The notes beneath the pieces were generated by a model. It searched no databases, had not been told where the DNA came from, and saw only the letters and a program-made list of their open reading frames with translations. Both the position numbers and the translations under genes were made by a program. DNA of 64,000 bases from Chryseobacterium geocarposphaerae (lineage in GTDB: Bacteria; Bacteroidota; Bacteroidia; Flavobacteriales; Weeksellaceae), in contig NZ_PGFD01000001.1 in assembly GCF_002797535.1 (NCBI RefSeq), forward strand, positions 1,798,001-1,862,000. Reading direction: 5' to 3'. Every line of letters starts with the position of its first letter. Within the stretch, counting starts at the first letter, position 1. Shown here in pieces: positions 34,701 to 42,326 of this stretch.

Positions 34701-36070
34701 CCTGTTTTAAATGATGATGAACTTTCAAATGTAGTAAGCCTTCCGGTGCCTTCTTTTTTTAGATACCAATACACAGAAGTTGTTGCAGGCATATAGTTAA
34801 CATTAAACCTCGAAGCTTTCACTTTGAGCATATCGCTAAACCTCAACAAACCCGCATCTCCCGTAACGCCCATTACCCCTAAAGAGTTTTCTATTTTAAC
34901 CTGTATAGATTCAGGTTTCGGATCGGAAAGATCTGTAAATGCCTCTACGGTATAGGTTCCGGCATTCTTAAAAGTCAGCAATACTTTTCCAGCTATATTA
35001 CTTACACCAACAAGGTGAGAAGCAGAAACACCTGTAGAACTGTTATACAATACTGTTGTTCCTTGCTTTACCCTCCATTGAGCCGAGGTCACAATAGGAT
35101 TGAAAACATTTCGATTTAAGATTTTCAACTGATCAGCACTTGTATTAAGCTTCAACTCAACAGATAAAGGAAAAGGGATATTAACCAAAGTTGAGGTACC
35201 GGGAGACACAATCTTTTTAACAAAGTCCTTAACAACCTCAATAATAATGGAACAATTATTATCACCCGGCTTCTTTCCGTATGCTTCGATGCGGTATTTT
35301 CCTTCTTCAAGTCCGCTAAAGATCTTACTCATAGACTGATTAAAAACACTTCCTAATCCGATGAATGTTTTAATCTTATCTTTAGCCCCATCACCTTTAA
35401 AAAGCGCCCAGATAATCTTTGTACCATCTCCTTTAAACTGTGCAGTAAGAGACAGATTATCAATCGCTATAGGGTTCATAAATGAATTGAAGATTCCCCC
35501 TGTCATCTGAATATAATAATAAGTTCCCGACGGCTTGGCCACAGAGAAGGGCAAGGTCATGGAAATGGAAGCTACAGATATGGCAGAGGCAGAAGCAGAT
35601 GAGGTAGACCATTGCGGTGAAGTGTTGGCTACTGAAAATTCGTCCGCTTCTTTAACATCAATCTGTGAAACATTATTCGCTTGTCCGGTTGTTGCAAAAG
35701 CTATGGTTCCCGGAACTCCATATCCTGGGCAATTGCCTGTAGAAACATCCAGCAGGATTTTCATGCTTTTATTGAATTCTACATTTTCATAGTAATCTTT
35801 ATACTTGATATTGCATTTACCTTTACACGGATAAGTTTTTCCATCTGATCCTTTGCAGTTTCCAAAGCCATTTCCACCACCGAAGCTTTCTGCTTTATCG
35901 TCCAGATAAGTTGCCACAGGTTTATTCTGAGCAAAATATTTGTTTTTACCTAATTTTTTTTTCTGGCTTTTCACTTCCATCGGAACGGCAGTTCCACTAG
36001 AATTATTGGTTACGGAGCTGCTACAGTACGCAGTGGCTCCTTCTATAATGATATATCCTTTATCTGCCAT
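31775..36070 (-). CDS. PAAR-like (DUF4280) giant protein with GH19-like and TIGR02594 amidase-like domains; candidate T6SS effector
   Basis: 1431 residues, no signal peptide. Residues 1-135: DUF4280/PAAR-like tip domain (GATAYCSSS, KNKYFAQNKPVATYLDD, YPCKGKC, GNCPGYGVPG). About 200-600: three or four Ig/PKD-like modules ending in patterns such as GKYRIEAY, GTYTVEAF, GKYTLEAY, GEYTISAY. 600-960: further beta-rich region. About 1000-1210: GH19/lysozyme-like domain (LANLAEETGFF with E1030/E1031; YKGRGILQITGA; WANRKKAF). About 1225-1395: TIGR02594/CHAP-like domain with C1274 (GPWCAAYMNWC), H1337 (GHTGFL) and N1356 (LLGGNQD). The design fits an effector carried on a VgrG spike to degrade target peptidoglycan by glycan and peptide cleavage. 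No assay supports this yet. Confidence 0.82.
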   Translation of the reverse strand: MADKGYIIIEGATAYCSSSVTNNSSGTAVPMEVKSQKKKLGKNKYFAQNKPVATYLDDKAESFGGGNGFGNCKGSDGKTYPCKGKCNIKYKDYYENVEFNKSMKILLDVSTGNCPGYGVPGTIAFATTGQANNVSQIDVKEADEFSVANTSPQWSTSSASASAISVASISMTLPFSVAKPSGTYYYIQMTGGIFNSFMNPIAIDNLSLTAQFKGDGTKIIWALFKGDGAKDKIKTFIGLGSVFNQSMSKIFSGLEEGKYRIEAYGKKPGDNNCSIIIEVVKDFVKKIVSPGTSTLVNIPFPLSVELKLNTSADQLKILNRNVFNPIVTSAQWRVKQGTTVLYNSSTGVSASHLVGVSNIAGKVLLTFKNAGTYTVEAFTDLSDPKPESIQVKIENSLGVMGVTGDAGLLRFSDMLKVKASRFNVNYMPATTSVYWYLKKEGTGRLTTFESSSSFKTGAINKKVSELLYNDAHLDNSQYFGKYTLEAYANPLGNGKQPAFSGSDCFNFEVIKNVVDKFTLPAGNIPKGTKVKYTATARIATLSGNEAIKVEVPQNVTDNGDGTLTFNELGEYTISAYLTGDYTDNKKIEAKIKVSEPSVKRALWAYGTGVKRTETGFAEETYGFLEIDGLQNQALKVKIWVKGEGDDFYKEKDKYMLEEKNVTLNNEGKASFMITTNDDYKKKMEAAIPKTTENSNPSYRLIFTVELQPGSSTEVILPSAISIQGTRPVVVDGTTAYLEVLDSNEELVITSEQKIVSIMFSTEDGKDIQRMQTFYGKTHKLWVHTVNMTEETLKIDVLKEIPKEGMNENDHITYTHESKQSYNEEKTGKDGLLEVSFTPKEEWKNPPKNFDYYIAQVSRQVQDPADPKKKVWKIEKSQFTINSTLPANLVRTEDMEKLGIKAYKKDGTPFTNDEMLELRKQFIFYESGCLKVSQKETPEAIENDVMPVVVEMAEVRKQKTCYCNRGFTEKEMEDLIKTMTGGTEIWKGIKESCDITDKTIKSLTAEVNAMFAHYSINRCMQKISFLANLAEETGFFKQSKEELSDNLSSQSIYKGRGILQITGAKMSNGFYNDPGPYETYGKDRFGDKDKFVGETKADLISSNLHYTVDVGGWIFQTKKAGTWNTPWSGDDAKYDFLRIEKQKYFSKGLGKNLIELGLLIEDEEEKYFWLQAKMLNGYPKSHTLTKDPHGWANRKKAFATLKSWFKYDKNVCNGEAIVLPELADRAPWMTIALKIAKEMKGCEESKEPMYSKAKSYLRYCGNTYEPTDPDNGPWCAAYMNWCIGQTTNPETNQPYKHAKSASSLAPIDSIAGKNYKQISEPIFGCLVVYRHNTKWKGHTGFLYGMTKKGAYILLGGNQDQTVKFSSYDEYTSNSKKKKLWGFYIPVDYTPTEKDKLTAADYYDDGNNSNYDDGDIINAKFGIGTGNNTGSTN

Positions 36071-36087
36071 GTCATTTGTTCATAAGG

Positions 36088-36882
36088 TTAAGTCATTGTA
36101 ACCGTTTCCCGGTATACTGTTCTTTCTCCGCCCGTCAATATAAATTCAGCTCTTTTCGTGAAATATTGCTTTTTTGGGGAATTGTATTCCATTTTAATAA
36201 TTAATTTTACCTGATACTGCTCTGTCTGATACTGGTATTTTTTATCTAATTCTTCTTTTATGGAATCTGAAACTTTGATTTCTGATGTAAAAAGTGCTTC
36301 AAAGCCGTAATTTCTCTGTTCGGCACTGATTGTTCCTTTACATTCTATATCACCAATCCCTTTGATATTCCATACAATGGACTCATAAGTTTTTTCTCCG
36401 TTGTCTACGTAATGCGGTGCAAACAAAAGAATATTCCAGAAAGGTTCCTTCAGTTTATTTTTATAAAAAACAGCTTCATTTTCAAAAGTCGTCAGATATT
36501 GATTTCTGAAAATATCTACATTATTATATTTTTCCTGAAGACCTGCTGTTTTTGATTTCCAGTTTTCTATATTTTTCTCATGGTCTACAGCTTCTAAAAA
36601 ATTGCCTTTTTCATCAACTTTTATTTCCAATGGATAAGAACTTTGCTCCAATACATGAAGGATTTCCATAAATTTATTTTCAGACGGAAAAGAAGAATCT
36701 TCCACTTTATCTATTAACCAGTTTTTCGTCTGGTCTTCATTTATTTTTTCCTGTAGTGTGATTCTATAAGATGAATAAAATCCCTTTGCTTCTCCAAACT
36801 GTATTTCAAGAGCATTTTCCACATGATAATCATGGATTCCTGAGGTATATTTTTGAAAAGGTTGTACTCTTGTTTCTACCAT
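36088..36882 (-). CDS. Hypothetical protein of the effector operon
   Basis: 264 residues, no signal peptide or TM helix; cytoplasmic. Mixed alpha/beta: an N-terminal strand-rich part (DYHVENALEIQFGEAKGFYSSYRITL), a helical middle (ENWKSKTAGLQEKYNNVDIFRNQYLTTF) and a C-terminal sheet ending FTKRAEFILTGGERTVYRE. Lies 17 bp upstream of the effector and 34 bp after the small lipoprotein. An effector chaperone or adaptor is a reasonable guess from position, but I do not recognise the family. Confidence 0.7.
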   Translation of the reverse strand: MVETRVQPFQKYTSGIHDYHVENALEIQFGEAKGFYSSYRITLQEKINEDQTKNWLIDKVEDSSFPSENKFMEILHVLEQSSYPLEIKVDEKGNFLEAVDHEKNIENWKSKTAGLQEKYNNVDIFRNQYLTTFENEAVFYKNKLKEPFWNILLFAPHYVDNGEKTYESIVWNIKGIGDIECKGTISAEQRNYGFEALFTSEIKVSDSIKEELDKKYQYQTEQYQVKLIIKMEYNSPKKQYFTKRAEFILTGGERTVYRETVTMT

Positions 36883-36916
36883 GCGGTTTTATGATTATTT
36901 AGAAAACTAAACGATA

Positions 36917-37399
36917 CTATTTATCACAATTTTTACTTGCCACAGTCTCTTCAGGCAGATTATAGAGATATATTTTTTCTACTGTACCGCTTCCACATTT
37001 GCTTACCAGATAATTCGCTATAAAATCCTGCTGGTAATGTGATATTTCTTCTCCCAATAGTTCTCCAGCACTTTCCTTATGAGTTATAAAGTATGAAGTA
37101 TTATCTGTTTTTCTATAAAAAACAAAATTGAGTGATGATATTTCCGGCTTTGTTAATGCCTTATTTTTTTTTAATCTGTTTTCTACATATTTTACAATTT
37201 CTTGTTTCAGCATATTTTCAGCAGGTTCCGGATTGTCTATAAGAATATAGTATGAAATCTTGACAGCATTCTTGTAATAAGCATTGGTAAACGTCATATG
37301 CTCAAGTGGAATAAAGTCTTTTTTTTCCCTGTCACAGCTAATCGCTATTAAAAGAAGACATACTATCGTGATCATTTTTACAGATTGTAAATACTTCAT
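36917..37399 (-). CDS. Small hypothetical lipoprotein of the effector operon
   Basis: 160 residues. Signal with lipobox LIAISC (Cys22; MKYLQSVKMITIVCLLLIAISC is preceded by no other start). Mature protein contains ISYYILIDNPEPAENMLKQEIVKYVENRL, FVFYRKTDNTSYFI and two C-terminal Cys (VSKCGSG, KNCDK). Periplasm-facing lipoproteins inside such operons are often immunity proteins or T6SS accessory factors; here the role is unknown. Confidence 0.7.
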   Translation of the reverse strand: MKYLQSVKMITIVCLLLIAISCDREKKDFIPLEHMTFTNAYYKNAVKISYYILIDNPEPAENMLKQEIVKYVENRLKKNKALTKPEISSLNFVFYRKTDNTSYFITHKESAGELLGEEISHYQQDFIANYLVSKCGSGTVEKIYLYNLPEETVASKNCDK

Positions 37400-37437
37400 T
37401 TTATGTGTAATTCCTATTAAGTTTACTATTTAATCAT

Positions 37438-38796
37438 TTAATATTCTCCCGGTCTCCTTCTGCCCATATTACGAAGACGATCTTCTCTTTCTTTTTCAGT
37501 CCGTCTTTTACTTTGACGTTCTGCTTTACCGTTATTAATACTTTCTTTAAAAGTTTTTTCAAACTCCACTTTCGTGATAAAAGGTTTATATCCTCTTATA
37601 TGTTGCAAAATAAACCAATATCTGAAACCAAGCAGATAATAATATTTCTTTTCTATATCCGGCATATCCAATCCGAAATGATCATACAAAACAACTTTGT
37701 ACGTTGCATCATAAGTACCATTACCCGATTTATTGAATTTTGTCAACTGTACCTCATATGCCCAGGTATCGTTCATACAGATGGTGAGTCCTCCCATAAA
37801 AGTATCTTTCATCGTTGAAAACTGTGGATGTCCCCATCCTCTTCTTCCAAACTTTCCTATCTCGTCATCTGTGAAGTGTATTTCATTATCTTCAATGGAT
37901 GCTATACTTCCATGGTTTTTCTTAATCCTGTCGGCAATTTCATCTTCCATACTTAAACAGAATCTTTGGTTTGAAGGATGCTGCAACACATGTTTTGTAA
38001 GGATAGGACTGGTGTATTCACCGCCTTCACTTCGTTTAAATTTCTCGATCATATCAAGGGCAACAGTTTCCAGTTCACCAACTGAAAAAAGTGTACCTAC
38101 CATGCGTTTAAAGCCAGCCCACAATTCTTCATCTGTCTTATCTCTTATCTCCGACTTAATCCAAATCCCTTTACTTTCCACATCCTGCAAAGTGTACCGC
38201 GAAGGATATTGATTGGAAACTCCCAGACCGTAACACATATCATCTGCCATATTAATTCCCTTCCTGTCTTTTCCTTTAATTTTAAATCTGTCAATATAAA
38301 GAGGTAATGGATTGGCTATTTTAACCTCAACACTGGCTTTGTCAATTGGAGTTTTAAAATAAGCATATACACGCATATCATAACACGGAAGTCTCACCTG
38401 AATTGTTGCTGTGTTTCCCGTGAGTGAAGAATAATCAAAAAAGAAGGGAGCAGATATCCCGTTTATCTTTTCCTTCCATTGAAGTTTTTTATACTCGCTT
38501 TTTGTTGCAGTCCTGTTAAAAGTTGCTTTGAACCAATATTTTTCTCCTTCTTTAGGTTTTGCTATTTTCCCACCATTATCATCTAAAGGCCCTTCAACTT
38601 TTGTTACGAGTAATATATTGTCTTTTTTCGGCTGATATTCATCAAATTTCTTACCTCCTTTTTTTCCATAAAAGGTATTTTCCTGAGGAGATTTAAAATC
38701 CAGTGTTCCTTTGGAAGCATCCTTCATGATGTGTTCAGCCTCTTTATAAGACTTTCCGAAGACATTTCGTACAATATTTCCACCCTCACCTGCCAT
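37438..38796 (-). CDS. DUF3289 family protein
   Basis: 452 residues, no signal peptide. The C-terminal half carries the DUF3289 features: GLTICMNDTWAYEVQLTKF, YKVVLYDHFGLDMPDIEK, YYYLLGFRYWFILQHIRGYKPFIT. The N-terminal half (DNILLVTKVEGPLD, GEKYWFKATFNRTATKSE) resembles the Ig-like substrate-facing parts of other Bacteroidetes secretion-associated proteins. It follows vgrG by 1 bp. DUF3289 proteins occur near T6SS and toxin loci in Gram-negatives; whether this is a second effector or a structural partner cannot be decided. Confidence 0.75.
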   Translation of the reverse strand: MAGEGGNIVRNVFGKSYKEAEHIMKDASKGTLDFKSPQENTFYGKKGGKKFDEYQPKKDNILLVTKVEGPLDDNGGKIAKPKEGEKYWFKATFNRTATKSEYKKLQWKEKINGISAPFFFDYSSLTGNTATIQVRLPCYDMRVYAYFKTPIDKASVEVKIANPLPLYIDRFKIKGKDRKGINMADDMCYGLGVSNQYPSRYTLQDVESKGIWIKSEIRDKTDEELWAGFKRMVGTLFSVGELETVALDMIEKFKRSEGGEYTSPILTKHVLQHPSNQRFCLSMEDEIADRIKKNHGSIASIEDNEIHFTDDEIGKFGRRGWGHPQFSTMKDTFMGGLTICMNDTWAYEVQLTKFNKSGNGTYDATYKVVLYDHFGLDMPDIEKKYYYLLGFRYWFILQHIRGYKPFITKVEFEKTFKESINNGKAERQSKRRTEKEREDRLRNMGRRRPGEY

Positions 38797-38797
38797 A

Positions 38798-40678
38798 TTA
38801 TTGCATTTTTACCTGTTTCCCACTATTGATAAGAACTTCCTTGGCACTTTCTACATTGATGGCATCTTTTGTACTAATGTAAGAACCAGCTTCCATATTT
38901 TCCGTAATATTTTTTGCTCTGGAGCTTCTTCCTACCTCTGCAGTTTCGATAATGTTACTTGCCGTCAGATTATAGTCATCATTAGCCGTTTCTGTAATAT
39001 CTTCTCCGGCCATAATATTTATATTTCTCTGAGCGGAAGCAATGATATTTTTCCCGGCATTAATCTGTACATTTTCTCCGGCAGTAAAGGTTATATTTTT
39101 AGGTGCATTAACGGTAATATTACCTTTTCCGTCCATAAGATAGGTATTTCCACTCGGATCTTCAATAAAAATACTTCCCTCCTGATCGTTAAAGATCACT
39201 TTATTACCGCTTCTTGTCTGTATTGATTTAATATGATTGTTAATACTCCCCCCTAAAGCTACCTGCCCATGGAACATTCCTCCCATAGCGAAAGGAAAGT
39301 CAGGATGGTTATACTCAAACCCCACCATTACCTGATCCCCTACTTCTGGAATTGCTACAAAACCCCTGTTTTGAGTAATCATATCGGTTCCTCCTGCATC
39401 CGGACTCATCATTCTTATGAAATGAGTCGTATCAGGATTTTTCTGCCAGTCAAACTGCACCTGAATACGTCCTTGATTAAGTGGGTCCGTATTGGAAATT
39501 ACAGTTGCTACCTGTGGCTCTGCTTTAGGCTGTATAAAATCAGGTTTAGGCATAAAGCCTGTTCCGTCGGCAATAGCTTCAAAACTTCCTGTGTAATCCC
39601 CCCGCTCTTTGACTTCATGATAAACTTCCGTAACAGTAATTTTTGTAAAATAAGAAGTCTGATTGCTATCAGGCTTTCTCATTTCGATATCAGCAAGACA
39701 TCCTGGATATAAAAAAGGAACCGTAGTTTTCCCTGAAACAGTAAAAACTTCTACAGCGGCACTTCCAGCAGCACTTTTTTGGGAATCGTCCACATCTACG
39801 AACATGTTGGGATTAATGGGAGCCGGAGAAAGTGAACGGGTCTTAAAGATATTATTATTAAGCTCATAAGCTTCAGAGGGAATTCCTCCTATATGACTAA
39901 TATTATTTTTAGAACCCTCCATTCTGGTATGGCTGCTGCTGTTGTATCCAAAAAATTCAGGATGGATATGTACCGCATTCAATTCAACCTGAACATCAGT
40001 TGCATTACTCCCATAGACGAGTCGAATCGGCTTTTCAGAAGGGGGAAGCTTTCCAAAATGAAGAACTTCACCATCATAGTAGAACTGTTCTCCGTAAGCT
40101 TCAGCAGTTCTTGCAAGGTAATTGTAATGGGTTTCGTTATATTGTGAGCTATAATTAATATAGCTTTTATTCTGGGCTTCCACCCTGAAATCAAATTTTC
40201 CTGACCCAAACGCCTCTTTAATTATTTTATTGGCAATAATACCTGTATTAACAGCCTGATCTCCTCCAAAACTTTGTGTATGAGGTGCGGCATCCATAAG
40301 AATAGTCGGGCTTTGGCCTTTGAGAACTATATTTCCGAGGCTCATTTTTTCCTGGCTGAAAGCTACTTTGGTAATAATTCCTACAAAATTTCTTTCAGGA
40401 CTTTCACTTTCATAATCTTTATATTTAAAAACAATTGTGATACGTTTTCCCAGAAAATGCTTTGCCTGTTCTAACGTATGATTCTGAGCTTCTCCCAGAG
40501 AATCATGAGCAAGAATAAGCTCGAAGTTGTGGTGTCGCCTTACACTTTGTTGCAGGCGGAAATACTTGAAGTGTTTGATAATCTTGCCTTCAATCACAAT
40601 ATCCAGTTTCACCACTCGATTGATTCCCGGAATATGATTCTCAGAAATCTTATCAGAATTCGAAGTATTTTTTTTCAT
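38798..40678 (-). CDS. vgrG: Type VI secretion system Vgr family protein (T6SSiii VgrG)
   Basis: 626 residues. N-terminal gp27-like region (FKYFRLQQSVRRHHNFELIL, YNETHYNYLARTAEAYGEQFYYDG), gp5 OB-fold (VATVISNTDPLNQGRIQVQFDW, PDAGGTDMITQNRGFVAIPEVGDQVMVGFE, HPDFPFAMGGMFHG), then the spike with repeating beta-helix strands (GNITVNAPKNITFTAGENVQ, INAGKNIIASAQRNIN). No toxin domain is fused to the C-terminus, so cargo should be delivered through the PAAR-like protein downstream. First gene of the island operon, with a TATATTTG box about 30 bp upstream. Sheath, tube and ClpV genes are not in this window. Confidence 0.92.
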   Translation of the reverse strand: MKKNTSNSDKISENHIPGINRVVKLDIVIEGKIIKHFKYFRLQQSVRRHHNFELILAHDSLGEAQNHTLEQAKHFLGKRITIVFKYKDYESESPERNFVGIITKVAFSQEKMSLGNIVLKGQSPTILMDAAPHTQSFGGDQAVNTGIIANKIIKEAFGSGKFDFRVEAQNKSYINYSSQYNETHYNYLARTAEAYGEQFYYDGEVLHFGKLPPSEKPIRLVYGSNATDVQVELNAVHIHPEFFGYNSSSHTRMEGSKNNISHIGGIPSEAYELNNNIFKTRSLSPAPINPNMFVDVDDSQKSAAGSAAVEVFTVSGKTTVPFLYPGCLADIEMRKPDSNQTSYFTKITVTEVYHEVKERGDYTGSFEAIADGTGFMPKPDFIQPKAEPQVATVISNTDPLNQGRIQVQFDWQKNPDTTHFIRMMSPDAGGTDMITQNRGFVAIPEVGDQVMVGFEYNHPDFPFAMGGMFHGQVALGGSINNHIKSIQTRSGNKVIFNDQEGSIFIEDPSGNTYLMDGKGNITVNAPKNITFTAGENVQINAGKNIIASAQRNINIMAGEDITETANDDYNLTASNIIETAEVGRSSRAKNITENMEAGSYISTKDAINVESAKEVLINSGKQVKMQ

Positions 40679-40706
40679 AAATAATGTGAGGTGTTTTCTA
40701 TATCAC

Positions 40707-40714
40707 CAAATATA
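40707..40714 (-). promoter_or_regulatory. -7 element of the vgrG operon
   Basis: Minus strand TATATTTG, 29 bp before the vgrG ATG. The remaining part of the 293 bp gap up to tRNA-Phe copy 2 is A-rich and otherwise holds only the tRNA promoter. Confidence 0.5.
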
Positions 40715-40912
40715 GATGTAATTATAGATTAAAAATGAAATTTCTCATTAAATTTTAAAAAATGTCGTAGTTCTACGACTAACAATTATTAGACAACACA
40801 AATCCTAAAAATCAGTTATTTATAATCATCTTCGGAAACTTTTATTTTACTATTAAATTTGAGAACAGTATAGAAAAAAAGATTTTTTCTCGAAAAAAAA
40901 AACGTTTAAAAC

Positions 40913-40943
40913 TTGTATGGTATTATAAATTATTATACTTTTG
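40913..40943 (+). promoter_or_regulatory. Promoter of tRNA-Phe copy 2
   Basis: TTG 40913-40915, 20 nt spacer, TACTTTTG 40936-40943. Same architecture as copy 1. Confidence 0.6.
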
Positions 40944-40971
40944 CACCACTTCAAAAAAGAAGTAACCTAAT

Positions 40972-41044
40972 GGTTTCTTAGCTCAGTTGGTAGAGCAATG
41001 GATTGAAAATCCATGTGTCCCTGGTTCGATTCCTGGAGAAACCA
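40972..41044 (+). tRNA. tRNA-Phe (anticodon GAA), copy 2
   Basis: All 73 nt identical to 27352-27424; cloverleaf intact, anticodon GAA, no encoded CCA. Upstream and downstream sequences differ from copy 1 except for promoter elements and a few bases, so this is not a simple assembly duplication. Confidence 0.97.
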
Positions 41045-41047
41045 CTT

Positions 41048-41077
41048 AAAACCGTCTCAATTGAGATGGTTTTTTTG
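41048..41077 (+). terminator. Terminator of tRNA-Phe copy 2
   Basis: AAACCGTCTCAATTGAGATGGTTT hairpin core (one G-U pair) followed by a T-run, directly after the tRNA. Different sequence from the copy 1 terminator. Confidence 0.7.
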
Positions 41078-41142
41078 TTTTTAACATCAATTTACATTCA
41101 TTTAAAATAAGTATCTTCGCTTTTTTAAATTCCAAATTGAAA

Positions 41143-42318
41143 ATGAAAAGTATCGTTACCGGACTATTTATATTTATTTCTCTTTTTAGCTTCGCTCAGG
41201 ATGGAATTCAGTTTCAGGAACTTCCTTTTAAAGATTTAGTGGCAAAAGCAAAAAAAGAAAAAAAATTGGTTTTTATAGATGCTTATGCCTCTTGGTGCGG
41301 ACCTTGTAAAATGATGGAGAAAAATGTTTTTGTTACAAAATCAGTAGGTGATTTTTTCAACAAGAATTTTGTAAATGCCCGAATCGATATGGAAAAAGGG
41401 GAAGGAAGAGAAGTTGCCGCTAAATTTGGTGTCCGTTCGTACCCTACTTATCTTTTCTTAAACGGTGACGGAGAACTGGTTTCTCAAAACTATGGATACA
41501 TGGAAGAAAGCATGTTCCTGCTCATGGCACAAGATGTCAATTCTCCCAACAACGCTAAAGGTTCCTTAAAAGAAAGATTTGCTAAAGGAGAGAAAGATCC
41601 TGAATTTTTAATTAATATCATTAAACTCAACTCAACTTCTGATTTTGAATTTGCTAAAAAAGCATCCGAAAGATATTTTGAAAACAAAAAGAAAACAGAG
41701 GAACTTACTAAAGACGAAATTGGTTATTTATTGTACTTTTTAAAATCTACAGAAGATCCCAATTACAAAGTATTTGTTTCAAGAAAAGCGGAAGTGATTA
41801 AATTCTTACCCGAGAAAACCTATTCAGATTTTGATCATCAACTCATTTTATCTAAAATTGTCGCACAGTCTATAGATGAAAAAAACAAACAGATTAATGA
41901 GGATTACTTCATGAAAACTGCCGAGCCTTTAGTTGGTAAAGATGAAGCTATAACAAAACTAAATCAGACCAAATTAGCCTATTACGAACAGACGGCTAAC
42001 TTTGCGGAATATGAAAAAACAGCACTGGAATATTATAAAAAAACGGATTCATTTGATCCTAATGAACTTTTAAAAGCAGCATGGATTTTTTCTGAACATG
42101 TAAAAAACAAACCCTCATTAAAAAAAGCAGCCGAATGGGCGGAACAATCTGTAATGCGTGGTGAAACGTCTGAAAACACTTATATTCTGGCAAAAATTTA
42201 CTTTTTAACCGGAAATATAGGACCAGCTAAGAGCTTCGCTGAAATGTCCAGAAATATAGCTGTTCAAAACAACAAAGATGCCGGTCTTGCAGAAGAATTA
42301 TTAAAACAAATCAAATAA
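41143..42318 (+). CDS. Exported thioredoxin-like protein
   Basis: 391 residues from the ATG at 41143 (a TTG two codons upstream is also open). Signal peptide ending LFSFAQ, thioredoxin domain at about 25-135 with active-site WCGPCK and cis-Pro RSYPTYLF, then about 250 residues of helical repeats (TPR-like: ALEYYKKTDSFDPNELLKAAW, YILAKIYFLTG). Periplasmic disulfide exchange is likely. A weak TATCTTCG box lies just upstream. Confidence 0.87.
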   Translation: MKSIVTGLFIFISLFSFAQDGIQFQELPFKDLVAKAKKEKKLVFIDAYASWCGPCKMMEKNVFVTKSVGDFFNKNFVNARIDMEKGEGREVAAKFGVRSYPTYLFLNGDGELVSQNYGYMEESMFLLMAQDVNSPNNAKGSLKERFAKGEKDPEFLINIIKLNSTSDFEFAKKASERYFENKKKTEELTKDEIGYLLYFLKSTEDPNYKVFVSRKAEVIKFLPEKTYSDFDHQLILSKIVAQSIDEKNKQINEDYFMKTAEPLVGKDEAITKLNQTKLAYYEQTANFAEYEKTALEYYKKTDSFDPNELLKAAWIFSEHVKNKPSLKKAAEWAEQSVMRGETSENTYILAKIYFLTGNIGPAKSFAEMSRNIAVQNNKDAGLAEELLKQIK

Positions 42319-42326
42319 TAAAAGTC

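Noticed and set aside
33614..40684. Plus-strand ORFs of 66-147 codons opposite the effector, DUF3289 and vgrG genes
   Set aside because: They are shadows of long, well-supported minus-strand genes, with no recognisable domains or promoters.
27425..40971. Integrative element with integrase or att sites
   Set aside because: No integrase, relaxase or transposase is encoded and no partial tRNA 3' end repeat was found beyond the two whole tRNA genes.
27352..41044. Duplicated tRNA region as an assembly error
   Set aside because: Identity is limited to the tRNA itself; the flanks and terminators differ, so a misassembly would not explain it.
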